Shown: in pieces, positions 31,901 through 43,200 of the stretch | Layout: each line of letters opens with the position of its first letter | Position numbering within the stretch: the first letter of the stretch is position 1 | DNA from: Edaphochlamys debaryana | Taxonomy: Eukaryota; Chlorophyta; Chlorophyceae; Chlamydomonadales | Assembly (NCBI GenBank): GCA_016858145.1 | Contig: JAEHOE010000055.1 | Coordinates: 372,001 to 436,000 of the forward strand | Length of the DNA stretch: 64,000 nucleotides | Direction of reading: 5' to 3' | Program-made: the position numbers and the translations under genes | Notes under the pieces: model-generated | Database searches by the model: none | What the model was told of the DNA's origin: nothing | What the model saw: the letters and a program-made list of their open reading frames with translations, nothing else

Positions 31901-34741
31901 TGTACGCTGGCCGACGGTGGCGGGTGGCGACGGACGATCCCGTGCATGCCCCACGTCAAGGTTGACGGGGAGGGGAGGGGCAGGGCAGGGCAGAATCAAG
32001 GTCCCACCAGTGGGGGCGGAGGGGGAATGCGGGCTCATGGAGGTGCGGAAAGTGCCGGGCGCTGAGTAGAGGAAGAGGCGGCGGCGGGCAGCGGGGCGCG
32101 TCGGGCAGGCCGGGGTCTTGGGGGATGCGCACAGAGGGTAGGAGGGCCGGAGGACGGCAGACCGTTGGAGGAATGGTCCCGGTTGGTGCTGCCTGGACTG
32201 TGCTCCACAAGCAGCGGGGCACCCGCTAGGGGATGGGTCGGTCCCGGCGGGCTCCGCCAAGCCGCCCTTTGCCCGCGTACATGGATGGCGACGCGAGTCC
32301 CGGGGCGGGGCGGGCCGGAGCGGCAGGTTCGCGATGCCCCGGCGCGCGGGGGCCACCTGCTAGCTACAGCAGGCATGGCACGTCCAGTCGCGCGACGCAT
32401 CGCCCCACGCGCACGCCGCCCACCCCCCGGCCCTCCTGACCCCCTCCTGACCCCCCCCCTCTCTTCCTCCGCTCTCCCTCCGCTCTCCAATTATCTGAAG
32501 TTCCCCTCCTGGCCCCCCCCTCCTCTCCCCCTCCTCCCCCCACCCCCCCCAGGGCACGCCCAACCCCTGCATCTTTGAGTACATCTACCTGGCCCGCCCC
32601 GACTCGGTGCTCAACGGCATCTGCGTCTACAACTTCCAGCTCAAGCTGGGCACCGCCCTGGCCAACCGCATCAAGTGAGGGGGGAGGGGGGCTCCCTGAA
32701 GTGGGAAGGGCGAGGGAGAGCGCGCGCTACCGTGCGCTAGAAGGCCTCGCGGGAGAGGATAGAGCACGGGCGCTGAAGGGCGGAACCGACTTCTGCGGAA
32801 GCTCAAACGCTGTGCTGGTCGCACCTGTCCTGCTCTCGGCCCCTGATCCGCCCCCTCCCTCTCCCTCTTGCCTCCCCTTCCCCCCTCCGCCCCCCAGGCA
32901 GAAGGGCTGGGACCTGGACATTGTGTGCCCCGTGCCCGACGGCTCCCGCCCCGCCGCCATCCAGATCGCCGCGGAGCTGGGCCTGCCGTACCGGGAGGGC
33001 CTGGTGAAGAACCGGTGAGGGGGGGTGCTGTACAGGGACGGGCTGGGGGAACGCGGACGCGCATGAGGCAGAGCTCTGTGTGTGTGGGGGGGCAAAAGTG
33101 GGGAGGTGAGACGCGCACGAAAAGTCTAAGGTCTGGGAAGGCAGCCTCGGCCGGATCCTTCCCGCTTTTATGTGGGCCGCGCATTCATCATGCCAGACCA
33201 GCGCCTGCGCTCGACCGTGCCGCCCCCGTGCCAATACAGACACGCCCTCCCCTCGCCCCTCTTCCCCCCCGCCCCCGCCCCCCAGCTACGTCGGCCGCAC
33301 CTTCATCATGCCCGACCAGCGCCTGCGCGAGATGTCGGTGCGCCGCAAGCTCAACGCCATGCCCGTGGTGTTCGAGGGCAAGTCGGTGCTGCTCATCGAC
33401 GACTCGATCGTGCGCGGCACCACCATGACGCAGGTGGGGGGGGGCGGAGGGGAAAAGGAGGGGGAAGGGCGTGTGTGTTTTGGCACGTGCGGAGAGAGGG
33501 GGGTTCTCACGTTCGAAATGGCTCTCGCCCCGACCCCTCACTGCCTCAATCCCCCCCCCCTTCTTCCCCCCGACCCAGATCGTGGACATGCTCCGCAAGG
33601 CCCTTTTCGCAGACCTGTACCATCTACACACACCTTGCCAATACACACACGCTTTCTTCCCCCCCCTCCCCCCTTCTTCCCCCCGACCCAGATCGTGGAC
33701 ATGCTCCGCAAGGCCGGCGCGCGCAAGGTGTACCTGGCCTCCGCCTCCCCCCCCGTGGTCTACCCCAACGTCTACGGCGTGGACATGCCCTCGCGCAAGG
33801 AGTTTGTGGCCAACGGCCTCACCATCGACCAGGTGGGAGGGGTAAAGGGGGGTGCGGGAGGGGTTTTGTGTGTCGCGTGCCGTGTCGTGTGCTGGGGGCT
33901 ACGAGCATAGGAGTTCGTGGCCAACGGCCTCGCCGTTGACCAGGTGAGGATCGAGGAGGTCCCCGAGGGTGCAGCGTGCTGTGTGCTGTGTGCTGCGTAC
34001 CCCGTGCCGCCTGGCAGTCATGGCGTGCCGTGTGCTGAGTGGCCATGTGCTGCGTTGCGAGTGCTGGTGGGGTGTGCTGGGGTAGGCCAGGTACCACCAC
34101 CCGCAGGCAAACGCGCCCGAGTCGCCGGCCATCTCACTCCCGTCGGCCAAGCAACTAACCCGCTCCTCCACCCCATCCCACCCTTCCCTCCCCCCCTCCC
34201 TCCTCTCCCCCCCCTGACAGGTGTGCCAGGTCCTCCGCGCCGACGGGCTCATCTACCAGGAGGTGGACGACCTCATCACGGCCGGCAAGGAGCTCAACCC
34301 CGACATCAAGGACTTTGACGCCTCGTGCTTCACCGGGAAGTGAGTGGGGAGACGGGGCGGTTTGTGAACGGCTGAAGGGCTCGTGAAGCAATTGATGCGC
34401 AAGGAAACGCCGAGCGAGGGGGGTGAGGCAGGCTGGGGTGAGCGCTGGGGTGTGCATGCCCTCTTTGCCCCTCCCCTCACACTTCCCACTCATCTGGGCG
34501 AGCCCTCTCCAACACCTAACTCGTTGAAGATTACTACCCACTCACGCCTCCCCCTCCCCATCCCCCTCCCCATCCCCCTCCCCCTTCCTCCCCTGTCAGG
34601 TACGTGACGGGCGACATCGATGAGGCCTACCTGCAGCGGCTGGAGATGTCGGGCCGCGGCGCCAACCGCCGCGCCACGCAGAAGGTGTCGCTCATCGGGG
34701 CCAACGAGACCCAGTCGCGCCCGCTGGTGGCCTCCGCCTAA
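28925..34741 (+). CDS. purF: Amidophosphoribosyltransferase (glutamine PRPP amidotransferase), 11 exons, 601 aa
   Basis: First committed step of purine synthesis: PRPP plus glutamine gives phosphoribosylamine. Exons: 28925-29151, 29234-29445, 30078-30337, 31158-31306, 31584-31752, 32553-32674, 32898-33014, 33286-33433, 33692-33832, 34221-34339 and 34600-34741. About 80 N-terminal residues (Ser/Ala/Arg-rich) look like an organelle transit peptide. The Ntn-hydrolase domain starts [12 protein letters not shown] with nucleophile Cys82, then [33 protein letters not shown] and [11 protein letters not shown]. The phosphoribosyltransferase domain has [27 protein letters not shown], the PRPP loop [27 protein letters not shown] and [12 protein letters not shown]. 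It resembles the E. coli/yeast type (Cys directly after Met, no cleaved propeptide block, no Fe-S cysteine set), not the Fe-S plant plastid type. Removal of the transit peptide would have to expose Cys82. Introns carry several exon-edge echoes. Confidence 0.95.
31463..31645 (+). repeat. Echo of the exon 5 acceptor edge in purF intron 4, with core
   Basis: The start of exon 5 (31579-31645, CCCCCTGGTCCTGGGCAAGC) has an upstream copy at 31463-31528 that lacks about 10 internal bases. The inverted core ACCGTGCCAAAACACACC (31533-31550) and a C-rich tract lie between the copies. Confidence 0.8.
33171..33335 (+). repeat. Echo of the exon 8 acceptor edge in purF intron 7, with core
   Basis: The exon 8 start (33285-33330: [14 protein letters not shown]) has a decayed copy at 33171-33213 that still reads [14 protein letters not shown]. 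The core CCCGTGCCAATACAGACA (33227-33244) follows. Confidence 0.8.
33434..33714 (+). repeat. purF intron 8: terminal inverted repeats plus exon 9 acceptor-edge echo
   Basis: The donor side reads purine-rich into GTGTGTGTTTTGGCACG (33471-33487). The acceptor side has ACCTTGCCAATACACACAC (33632-33650) before a pyrimidine tract, close to the reverse complement. Just upstream of the latter is a copy of the acceptor and first 24 bp of exon 9 (33564-33604, against the true 33674-33715). Confidence 0.8.
33800..33948 (+). repeat. Echo of the exon 9 donor edge in purF intron 9
   Basis: Exon 9 ends with VANGLTIDQ and its donor (33800-33838). A near-copy at 33909-33948 reads VANGLAVDQ followed by another good donor, GTGAGG. 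It could serve as an alternative donor if an upstream acceptor were used. Confidence 0.8.
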
Positions 34742-35291
34742 GGGAAGCTGCGCAGGGAGGCAAGGGCGGAGCGGGGGGTAAAAGCTTGGGGCAGGCGGGT
34801 TGGCTTGGGCTGGCGTGAGCCCAGGTGTGTGGGGGGAGGGGTGGCGGGGTGGCAGGCGGCCATTCGTCCCTTGGGGCCGTGCTCGGCAGCTCGGCGGAGA
34901 CGGGTGTGGAGGCTTCGGTAGTAGGAGCGCTCGTGATTACGCGTGGAAGCTTGCTGGGACTGGGGGCGGCAGGGGTTGGGGGCAGGGGCTCGGCGTGGGG
35001 CATGCGTCTGGCGTGGAGCGTACCGCAGCCGCTGCCATCGCACGGCGCCCGACGCTGTGCCCAGATATATAGCACGCTGACAGATGCGCGCGTGGGCGCT
35101 TAGTAGGAACACAAGCGCGGCCGGATGGTGCCGGGCGTTGACTGGTTTGACCGCGGGCGGCTGAGCGCTCTTGGTGCGGTTTTGACTGGGCATGAGGTCG
35201 GCAGCTCGGCGCGAGCTGATCGATTTGACGACGATAAAACAAGTGACGGGTCGAAGGCGACAGCGACGTAGGTTGTGGCGAGCGGTGGGCT

Positions 35292-35296
35292 TGTAA
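35292..35296 (+). terminator. Candidate TGTAA polyadenylation signal for purF
   Basis: First TGTAA found in the sense strand after the purF stop, about 550 bp downstream. A second at 35434-35438 is an alternative. Confidence 0.4.
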
Positions 35297-36589
35297 TTTG
35301 TGGCCGAGCAGGCGGGTTAGGATGCCAGCAGTCGGTGGGCCGTGTGCAGGCTTGGGCTGCAAAGTCCTACAAGCTAGAGGGCTGGGCGGATGCTCAGCAC
35401 ATGTGGGCCCAAGCGCAGGCCATGCGGTCCTGGTGTAACCAAAGCGGTCCTGTGTATTGGCACTGGCCTGAGTGGCCCCCCCCATCGCCCCCACCCCTCA
35501 GCCATGCAGAACCCTATAACCCTACCCTTGACGCACTGAAGGGCGCCCCAGGTCCCCCCCCTAGGCCAGACAGGCTGCGCCATACACGTGTGCCCGCGCC
35601 AGCGCCACCCGTACTCAGCAACACTACCACCACCAGTACTCAGGTAACACTCCGGCGGCGGTGATGGGCGGCGCGGGTGCTGGAGCTCCGAGCGGACGGA
35701 CGCGGGGGGCCCGAGGGAGAGGACGCTTTCCACCGATTCCAAGACGGCCGCCGCGAGGCGCACTCTTGCCTAACCGCTGGGCTCGGGGGCAGGTGCATGC
35801 TGTTTCATTCACGGAGCGGCGGATGTGCTCCAGAGCGAGAGGGCGGAGGGGTCGACGCAAGGAGAACGATGCCGGCTGCGCTGCTCCGCCTGAGGGACTG
35901 AGCTCCGTGGTGTCGTACGAGGTGTGCGTCGAGCAGCTAAGTGAAGCAGAGGGAGAGAGACAGTATTGGGGCCTTGGGCACATGGGCAGTTCGGTGCCCG
36001 AAAGGACGCGGGGCGCGGGGAACGGGGGAACTGGGGAGGTGTGACGTGACTGTGTAGTCTGAGCGTCTGCGCTCCGCGGTCGTGGACTGCGGCCGCACCG
36101 ACCGGCCAATACTAAGCAGCGGCCAGCGGGGCTGTGCAGGGCTGGCCGCGCAGATCTATCAGCTGCCAGCTGTAACGACGACGAAGCCCAGCAGAAGTGC
36201 GAAAGTGAGGGAGGGTCGTGCTCGTGCGGCGCGTGCCGCTGAGCGCAGGGCCTGCGACGTGGGCTGGTCGCGTCGGGCGGGGGAGGGCGGTAAGGTAGCA
36301 GGCACAGGCACAGGCGCAGAGACGGGTGCGCTGCGGCCCAGGAAATGGGCGGAGGGGGGGATTCAAAGCGAAGGAGGAGCGTCGCGAGGCGCACTCTTGC
36401 CAAACAGCTGAGCTCGGGGGCGAATACAGAATGCAGTTTCCGTATATGCAGCGGCGGGGAGCGGTGGGTGGGCAGCAGCTCCGTTTGAAGCGAAGGGGGT
36501 CCCCTGCTCGGGGCATGTTGCGCGTGTGGTACGGCGCATGGTGTACTGCAATGGGGCAGAGAGCCGCCACAGTGGAAACTCGCTGCTCG

Positions 36590-36610
36590 TTCACTTTCTC
36601 TTTCTCTTCC
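36590..36610 (+). promoter_or_regulatory. Pyrimidine-rich leader tract upstream of RPS15A
   Basis: A CT-rich run (TTCACTTTCTCTTTCTCTTC) lies about 40-55 bp before the ATG, of the kind often seen at transcription starts of ribosomal protein genes. The link to regulation is inference. Confidence 0.35.
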
Positions 36611-36646
36611 TGGGCTTGTCGCTGCTCTGCTGCCAAACCAGCAAAG

Positions 36647-37039
36647 ATGGTGCGCATCAGCGTCCTCGGGGACGCGCTGAAGACCATGTACAATGCCGAG
36701 AAGCGCGGCAAGCGGCAGGTGCTGCTCCGACCGGCCTCCAAGGTGGTCATCAAGTTCCTGTCGCTGATGATGAAGCACGGGTACATTGGCGAGTTCGAGT
36801 ACGTCGACGACCACCGCTCGGGGAAGATTGTGGTGGAGCTCAATGGCCGCCTGAACAAGTGCGGTGTTATCTCGCCCCGCTACGACGTCGGGCACAACGA
36901 GGTCGAGGCCTGGGTGGCCCGCCTGCTGCCGTCGCGCCAGTTCGGGGTCATCGTTATGACCACCTCGGCTGGCATCATGGACCACGAGGAGGCCCGTCGG
37001 AAGCGCGTTGGTGGCAAGGTGCTGGGCTTCTTCTACTGA
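36647..37039 (+). CDS. RPS15A: Cytosolic 40S ribosomal protein S15a (uS8), 130 aa, single coding exon
   Basis: Structural protein of the small cytosolic ribosomal subunit that binds the central domain of 18S rRNA. The open frame from ATG 36647 to TGA 37037-37039 gives 130 residues, the standard length for eukaryotic uS8. It runs without interruption from [20 protein letters not shown] through [49 protein letters not shown] and [20 protein letters not shown] to KVLGFFY. These are the conserved N-terminal, middle and C-terminal uS8 blocks. No coding intron is needed. A non-coding 5' intron cannot be excluded, since CAG directly precedes AAAG-ATG. Expected to be strongly and constitutively expressed. 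Confidence 0.97.
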   Translation: MVRISVLGDALKTMYNAEKRGKRQVLLRPASKVVIKFLSLMMKHGYIGEFEYVDDHRSGKIVVELNGRLNKCGVISPRYDVGHNEVEAWVARLLPSRQFGVIVMTTSAGIMDHEEARRKRVGGKVLGFFY

Positions 37040-40000
37040 GCGGCTCCTTGGACTGGCGCGCTGGAGCAGCACGCAGGTGCGCTGGGGCGGCTCCTGTTCG
37101 GCGGCCGGCGGCTTCGCAGCCTGGAGCGCTTCTGGCCGCTATAAGCGCGGCTGGGCAGCATGAGGAGCTGGGCTGGCGACCGGGGGACGGGACATGAGAG
37201 GCCAGCTCGCCCGGGGCGCCGGATTATAGCGCATGCGCTCGGAGCTCGCTGCTTAGCGGTGCTACAGCAGGCTCTGGCACCGGAGGCGGCTCTACGTTCT
37301 TGATCAGCCCGGGGGCAGCGGTCGCAGAGGGAAAGTCGCGTGGCCCGCTCTTCTCAAGCATCCACAGCAGTCCCGCACGCCAAGCTTTCTGGTTGCGTAT
37401 GGGAGCAAACATGGGTGCCAGAGGAACGACCCTGCGCTAATAGCCGGCGCTGACGCGTGAAGCGCCGGTTACCAAGCCGGGTACAGCCACAGCCACTGCG
37501 GGGTCCGCGACCCTGCTCGCGCCGTCCCCCGCTAGCCCCCAGCCCAGCGGCGAACAGCCTCCCCGCTTCTCAGCTCTGGGCCAGTGCCCTCTAGACTATC
37601 CCTCACCCCATCTCTAGCCTGCGCTCGCCTGCCCCGGGCCCAAACCCTCGTCTGCCATCTTCCTCTTTGCAACACCCTCTGCCCCGGGCCCGCAGGTCTT
37701 GGGCGTGCGCCAAGTGGGGAGGAAGGAAGCCACACGCAGCTGCTGCCAGCTGCTCGAACGGTGGAGGGCCACATCAGCAGCTGCCGGCGCTGCCCTAGCT
37801 GGAGAGTCGGCCGCTCGGGTGGCCGGGGAGGAGCTGGAGAGCCTGGGGCGGCAGGTCCCTTCGTCCCGCGCCCCCCCAGTCGCGGGTTGTAACGGCATAC
37901 GTGTGTGATTCCGAGAGCGGCCCGATCCCCGACCCGTTCTCTGCTGCCTCGGAGCGGCCCGTCCTACCTCGTCCCCGGACGCAGCGTTCCCGGGGCAGGC
38001 GGTGGGCGGAGCAGCGCAGACGCAGCCGCAGCTCCAGGAACAGCAGGGACAGCAGCATACAGATGTCCGCCGCGTTTGGGTGGTCTGCACCGCAGCAGCA
38101 GCCACCTACCCCCGCTTCAGCACCTCTGTGCAGGTCAGGTGGGCGGGAGGGATGGGTGCTGGCATTTAGGGGTGGGGCGGGGGATGGGCGAGGGGAGCGG
38201 AGCGGAGCTGCGGAGGAGCCACTTGCGGCGCCGGCGGCGGACGAGCGGCTGGGGCTGGGGCCTTGCGCCTTGGCCCCAGCCAAGCCGGCATCGCTCCGGT
38301 GGGAAATGGAGCGGCTTGCGCCCAGCGAATGCTGGGGGCGCTTTCCAGCCACCCCCCATGCGGCCCGCGATGGGCTGGACTGGAGGCCATCTGGGCTGGG
38401 CTGCTGAGCCTTCCAAGCCTCTGGGGGCTATGGCTCAGCAGCCTCAGCCGCCCAGTTCCTCTGGCGGGTGGCTTTCCGCCGGGGTCCCCCCGCGGGGTCC
38501 TCCCCAGCGGAGGCCTGGGTCTTGACCGCTACTGGCGAGGGCGGGGGGTGCTCACAAGCCGCCATACAGCTGCTGCCGCTGGCGCTACCGCCGGCGCTTC
38601 TGTCGCGGGGCGCGTCCTGGCGCCGCCGGTGCTTTCTCCGGTGGCGCTGGGGGAGGCGTCCGAGCGGACAGGCCGCCGCAAGGCCAACCACAGTGACGGC
38701 ACTCAGCAGGGGAGCCGGGACTTTGGGACGCGAGGGAAACGGCGGGTACTCTCGGGTCTAGCGCAGCCAAGGGTGAAGGTGGGACGGCAGGGGGACCCTC
38801 GCCGGGGCCGGGGTCCTCCGGGGGTGTACGCTTGCGGCGGCCGGGGAGCTTTGGTGGTAATTGCGGTGGGGTCGGGCTCGGCTAGGGGGGGTGGGATCGC
38901 AGCGCTCAGCCCAGTCTAGCCGGGTGTGTGCAACCCCGCAGCGCCAGCCCGACAGCCCGCAGCAGCATCCCTCAGCTCAGCATGTCAGCGACTATGCATT
39001 CGTGTTTGCTGCAGCATGCTCATGCGGCGTGGCAGAAAGCGGCAGCTGTGAGGCGCGGCAGCATGGCAATACAATTGAAGGACCGTGCGCGTTGGACCAG
39101 CAGCATTAAGGTGGAGGAAGCAGGTGAGTTGTCAGGGAGGGGTGGGCATTTGGTGTTGCCTTAGTGTCTGGGGGAGGGTTGCGGATGGGGGCACGGAATC
39201 GTCGACGGATGGGGCCGCGGTCAGCTGATCTTCTGCGTCTGTCTGCGGTCGGTGCGTGTTGGGGCGGCGTGTTTGGGAACGATGGGCTCTGACGGTCACT
39301 CACTGGTTGGGGCGGCTGCATTGGGGATGCGTGCATGTTTGAAGTGGTAGGGTCCAGCGCTGTGCGTGGGATTGGAGGGCTCGTGCAACTGAGGGTGGTG
39401 TGAGGGCGCATGGGTGCGAGTGCAAGGGCTTCGGTTCCCCTATCTATTGTCGGTGGGATTATTGGAACAGGACCCGCACTGTCTGTGTGGGGTGTTCCAG
39501 CGTCGAGAAGCTGCCTGCCGGCTGCTACGCCCCGGGGGCGTCCGGGGGTCGAAGAGCCTTTCCTTACGTGGAGGCCGGCAGGCGTGGAGGCCGGCTTACA
39601 GGGTCTTGGACAGGGCTGCGTGGACTTGGGTCCAGGTCAGGATGGCGGTAGTGGTGGCGTGTGGAGCTGTGTTACGATACTCTGCTGGAATGGAGGAAGC
39701 GCGGGTGATGGAGTTCGGATTGATGGCATTCCTTGCGTGGTGGCGGCGGCGGTACGGGCACTGAGGAGGCAGGGTGGTTGGACCGCCGCGGCACTTCGCA
39801 CTGATCGTGGCAAGGACCAGCAAGGACTGGCACCGCGCGCCCATCAATGCCCATCAACCTTTTGCCCCGGGCCCCAGCCCTCCCTCCCCAGCCTTCAACA
39901 GCCACCAGCCCAGTTGTTCTTGCCCTTCCTTCCCATAGTCTCAACCCCCTCCTTCCCTCTCCGGAAGCTTGCCCCCGCCGGTGCCTATAGAGTCGAGGAG

Positions 40001-40218
40001 GTGGTCACCGTGCCTTCGAGGCACGAGTCCGACCCCCGACAATGATGAACTTGGACCTGGAAGCCTCGCCTGCCACAATACGTAGGCAACCTGCTGTTTA
40101 CGCATACACCTTGTCATTCGGGCAATCCCATCTTACAGTTCAACGCGTCTGTTTCTCGCGTCCCAACTCGCGTTCCGACCATGCCGACATGCCGATAGCG
40201 TGGTAGAGCGAAAGGAGC
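37040..40218. other. 3.2-kb stretch without a supported gene
   Basis: It begins with the RPS15A 3' UTR; a TGTAA is at 37888-37892. Several open frames up to about 210 codons occur (for example 39410-40045 on +). Short exon-like pieces exist, such as one reading SMSATMHSCLLQHAHAAWQK at about 38980-39040 bounded by CAG and GTGAGT. Nothing resembles a known family and no consistent multi-exon model emerged. Possible non-conserved gene or long non-coding RNA. Confidence 0.35.
37888..37892 (+). terminator. Candidate TGTAA polyadenylation signal for RPS15A
   Basis: First sense-strand TGTAA found after RPS15A, about 850 bp past the stop. That is long for a ribosomal protein gene, so it may belong to something else. 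Confidence 0.3.
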
Positions 40219-43200
40219 ATGGCGACATCCATCGGTCTGCCCCTACTGCTGCACGAGCCGGGAGAGGCTCCTGGCCTACAATGGCTGCAGCGCCCGGTGC
40301 CCATGCCGAGCTTGCCCGAGGATGTCCTCACGGTAGGCAGCGACTGCGAAGCAGCTACGACAGTGCGTATCCTCATGTCAGGAGCACCTCATGACCCGCG
40401 GAGCCACGGCAGCGAGGCGCGGGCGCGGGTTGGGCGGGCCATCGGCACACGGCCCGGCCCCGGCCCCCGGCCCCACCCTCCCACGAAGCCGCCGCTGCAG
40501 AACCTGCACTCTCCCGTTCATAAGATCGTAGTTAGCGCACCACACGCCGCAGTGTCCCCGGCCCCCATCCTCGGCCCGGCCCGCCCTTCAGCCCCCCTGA
40601 AGGCGCCCTCGCTGCCCCAACGTAGGCCCCCCCCGTGCACTTGCCTGCCTGCCTCATGAAGTCCCTGCATGCGTCTCTGAGCGTGCAATGCTGTCCTAGC
40701 CAAGCGTGCCATCGTGCTCTGAGCTGCATTGCGCTTTGCTTTCAAGTCCTGCAACCCCGTTCATAACAGCGTAGTTAGCGCATCACACGCCGCAATGCTC
40801 CGCCTCTTGAGCACACCATGCCGTCCTGCACCCGCGCAGGCCATCTTCTCCCGCCTGGAGCCCCGCGACGCGCGCTCCTGCCGCCACGTCAGCAGGGCCT
40901 GGAGTGCCGCCGCCGCCGCCGTCGTACGGCACCTGGACATCCCGGCCAAGGCCCTCGCGCGCCTGGCGGCGGCGGCAGAGGCAGCGGCGGCGGAGAAGCC
41001 GCCCTGTGGCGGCGCTGCTGCCGCTTCCTCGAACGGCAAACTGTCGGCCGCCGCCCCTGAAGGTGGTGCTGCCGCCGCCGCCGACGGCAGCGGGGAGAGA
41101 GCCCGGGGCCAGCGGGGGAGCAGCGGCGGGGCCCCACCCAGGAAAGGCGCGGATGAGGGCGAGGCCGAGGGCAAGAGTGAGGGGGAAGGGGGTGGGGAAG
41201 GGGTGCAGGCGGTGGCGACGGCGCTGGCGCGGCTGCGGGGGCTGTGGCCCGACGCCGAGGGCGTTACGCTGTCCTGTCTGGCGGCGGCGCAGGCGTTACA
41301 CGCGGCCGTCACGCTGCAGGTGGGGGGCACTGGGTGAGGGGGCTGCTGAGCAGGACTGGAGGAGGGGGCCTGGGCAATGGATTGCGTGTTCGAGAGTGCG
41401 CGTCCTAGGCACTCTGGGCAGGCAGCGAGGGACCTGGGCCAAGTGCAACACAGCCGGCCTCAGGCTGTGTGGCTGACGTGGGCATTCTCGACGCGGGCAC
41501 CCCCTGCGGGTCGAGGGCAGGCGGGAGGGGGGCGGCGGCCTGGAGGACGGTTCTGGAGACACACAGCGTCTGGTCAACGCGCCCTCCCTCCCTCCATCCA
41601 TCCATCCATCCCTCCCTCCGCTGAATGCCGTGGCTTGATTGCCCTGCAGCTCCTGGCCCGCCACCTGGCCCGCTGGGCCCACCTGCACGAGCTGTACCTG
41701 CGCGATCTGCCCGTACAGCCGTTGGAAACCGTAACCGCTCGTACGGCGCAGCCTGTACGGCGCGAGCGTTTCCAGCGGTTTCAGGGCGCCAGTGGCGGCG
41801 GCGGCGCGGGCGCAGCGGCGGCGCCGAACGGCTCTGGCGGCAGAGGTGGCGGAGGCGGCAGGGGCCGCGGGGTCAAGGGAGAGGCCCAGGAGGAGGGTGG
41901 GCGTGAGAGGAGCCTAGCGCTGGCGCAATGGGGCCTGGGCTGCTTGGCTCCCTTGCGGGGCCTCGGGCGCCTGGAACTGGATCTGGTCCCCGCCCTGGAT
42001 CCTAAACCCTCTGGATCCAACCACCGCCGTCGTACGCGGGACAGCCGTGGTGTTGACGGTGGCGGTGGGAACGGTCGCAGCCGCGGCAGCGGCGGCGGCG
42101 GCGGCGGGGGTGATATGCGGGAGCGGCGGCGGCGAGCGAGCCCGGCGGCGCTGGCGGCGGGACAGGCGGCGCTGCTCGAGGGCCTGACGGCGCTCGGCAG
42201 CCTCCGCCACCTCTCCATCAGCCTGCTGAACCTGCCGCCGCCGCCGGAGCCGCCGCCGCCGCCGCCACGGCCTGCCGCACCTGCGCTTGCGGCTGCGGCG
42301 GCGGCCGGTGGGCGACGTCGAGGGGCCGTGGCGGCAGGCACCGGTAATGGCGGCGGCGTCTTGGATCCAGATGCAATCGAGCATCTGATTGACCTGGAGG
42401 ATGCGGATCTGGATCTTGATCTGGAGCTTGAGCATCTCAAGTGCGCCGGCAGCCCTGGCGCCGGCGGCCCGGCCTGCGGTGACGCCGCCGGTTGCCCTGC
42501 TCGTCACCTGAGCTCTGAAGACGGCAGGGGAGGAAAGCGAGGAGGGGGGGGAGGAGGTGATCGAGAAGGGGGAGGGGATGGAGAAGGAGAAGGCGAAAGA
42601 GGCGGGGTACCGGGGCGGGGTGCGGAGGCTGCAGCGCGGGACGAGGCGGCCGGCGGCGCGGGGCCCTCGCGGCCCCAGCCCCTATCAACGGCAGCAGCAG
42701 GAGCCGCAGAGGAGGTGCAGGCAGGGGGCCAGGAGCGGGGGCAGGAGGGGGGCCGGGCGGGCTCGCGGCTTCTCTGGGTGCTCGGGCCGTCGGCTTCGGA
42801 CGGGGAAGAAGACGGCGTGGCGGCGGCGGCGAGCGGACCACCCAGCCCCGACCCACATGGCTGGGCCAGAGGGGGGCCACCAGAGGGCGCCGAGCCTGCC
42901 CTGCTGACACCACCCCCGCCTGAGGGCCCAGCGGTGGAGGGCCCGGTGGAGGGCCCGGAGGAGGGCCCGGTGGAGGGCCCGGAGGAGGGCCCGGTGGAGG
43001 GCCCGGAGGAGGGCCCGGAGGAGGGCCCGGAGGAAGGCGCTCTGGCAGCGGCTGGCGAGGCTGACGCGGCTTGGGGCGGCGGCGCCGCTGGCACCGCAGG
43101 GCTGGCGCTGCCACAGGCTGAGCCGGGACTGGAAACCAATGCCAATGGCGGTGGCGGCGGCGGCGGTGAGGACGGTGGCGGCGGAGGTGAGGACTCGGGC

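Larger units (their letters stand above)
34742..36646. other. Intergenic: purF 3' UTR and RPS15A promoter
   Basis: TGTAA candidates for purF lie at 35292-35296 and 35434-35438. A diverged direct repeat (GCGAGGCGCACTCTTGCC..., 35754-35830 against 36386-36470) lies upstream of RPS15A. A long antisense open frame spans much of this stretch but shows no coding character. Confidence 0.5.

Noticed and set aside
28925..34741. Plant-type Fe-S amidophosphoribosyltransferase
   Set aside because: Cys follows Met directly in MCGI, no propeptide block is seen, and the C-terminal sequence follows the E. coli/yeast pattern.
35624..37072. 482-codon open frame on the minus strand across RPS15A
   Set aside because: It is antisense to a fully conserved uS8 gene and runs through its promoter. 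High GC makes long stop-free shadow frames common. No domain or coding character was seen.
39410..40045. 211-codon plus-strand open frame
   Set aside because: No ATG-proximal features, no conserved motif and no consistent neighbouring exons. Kept only as a note in the gene-free stretch.
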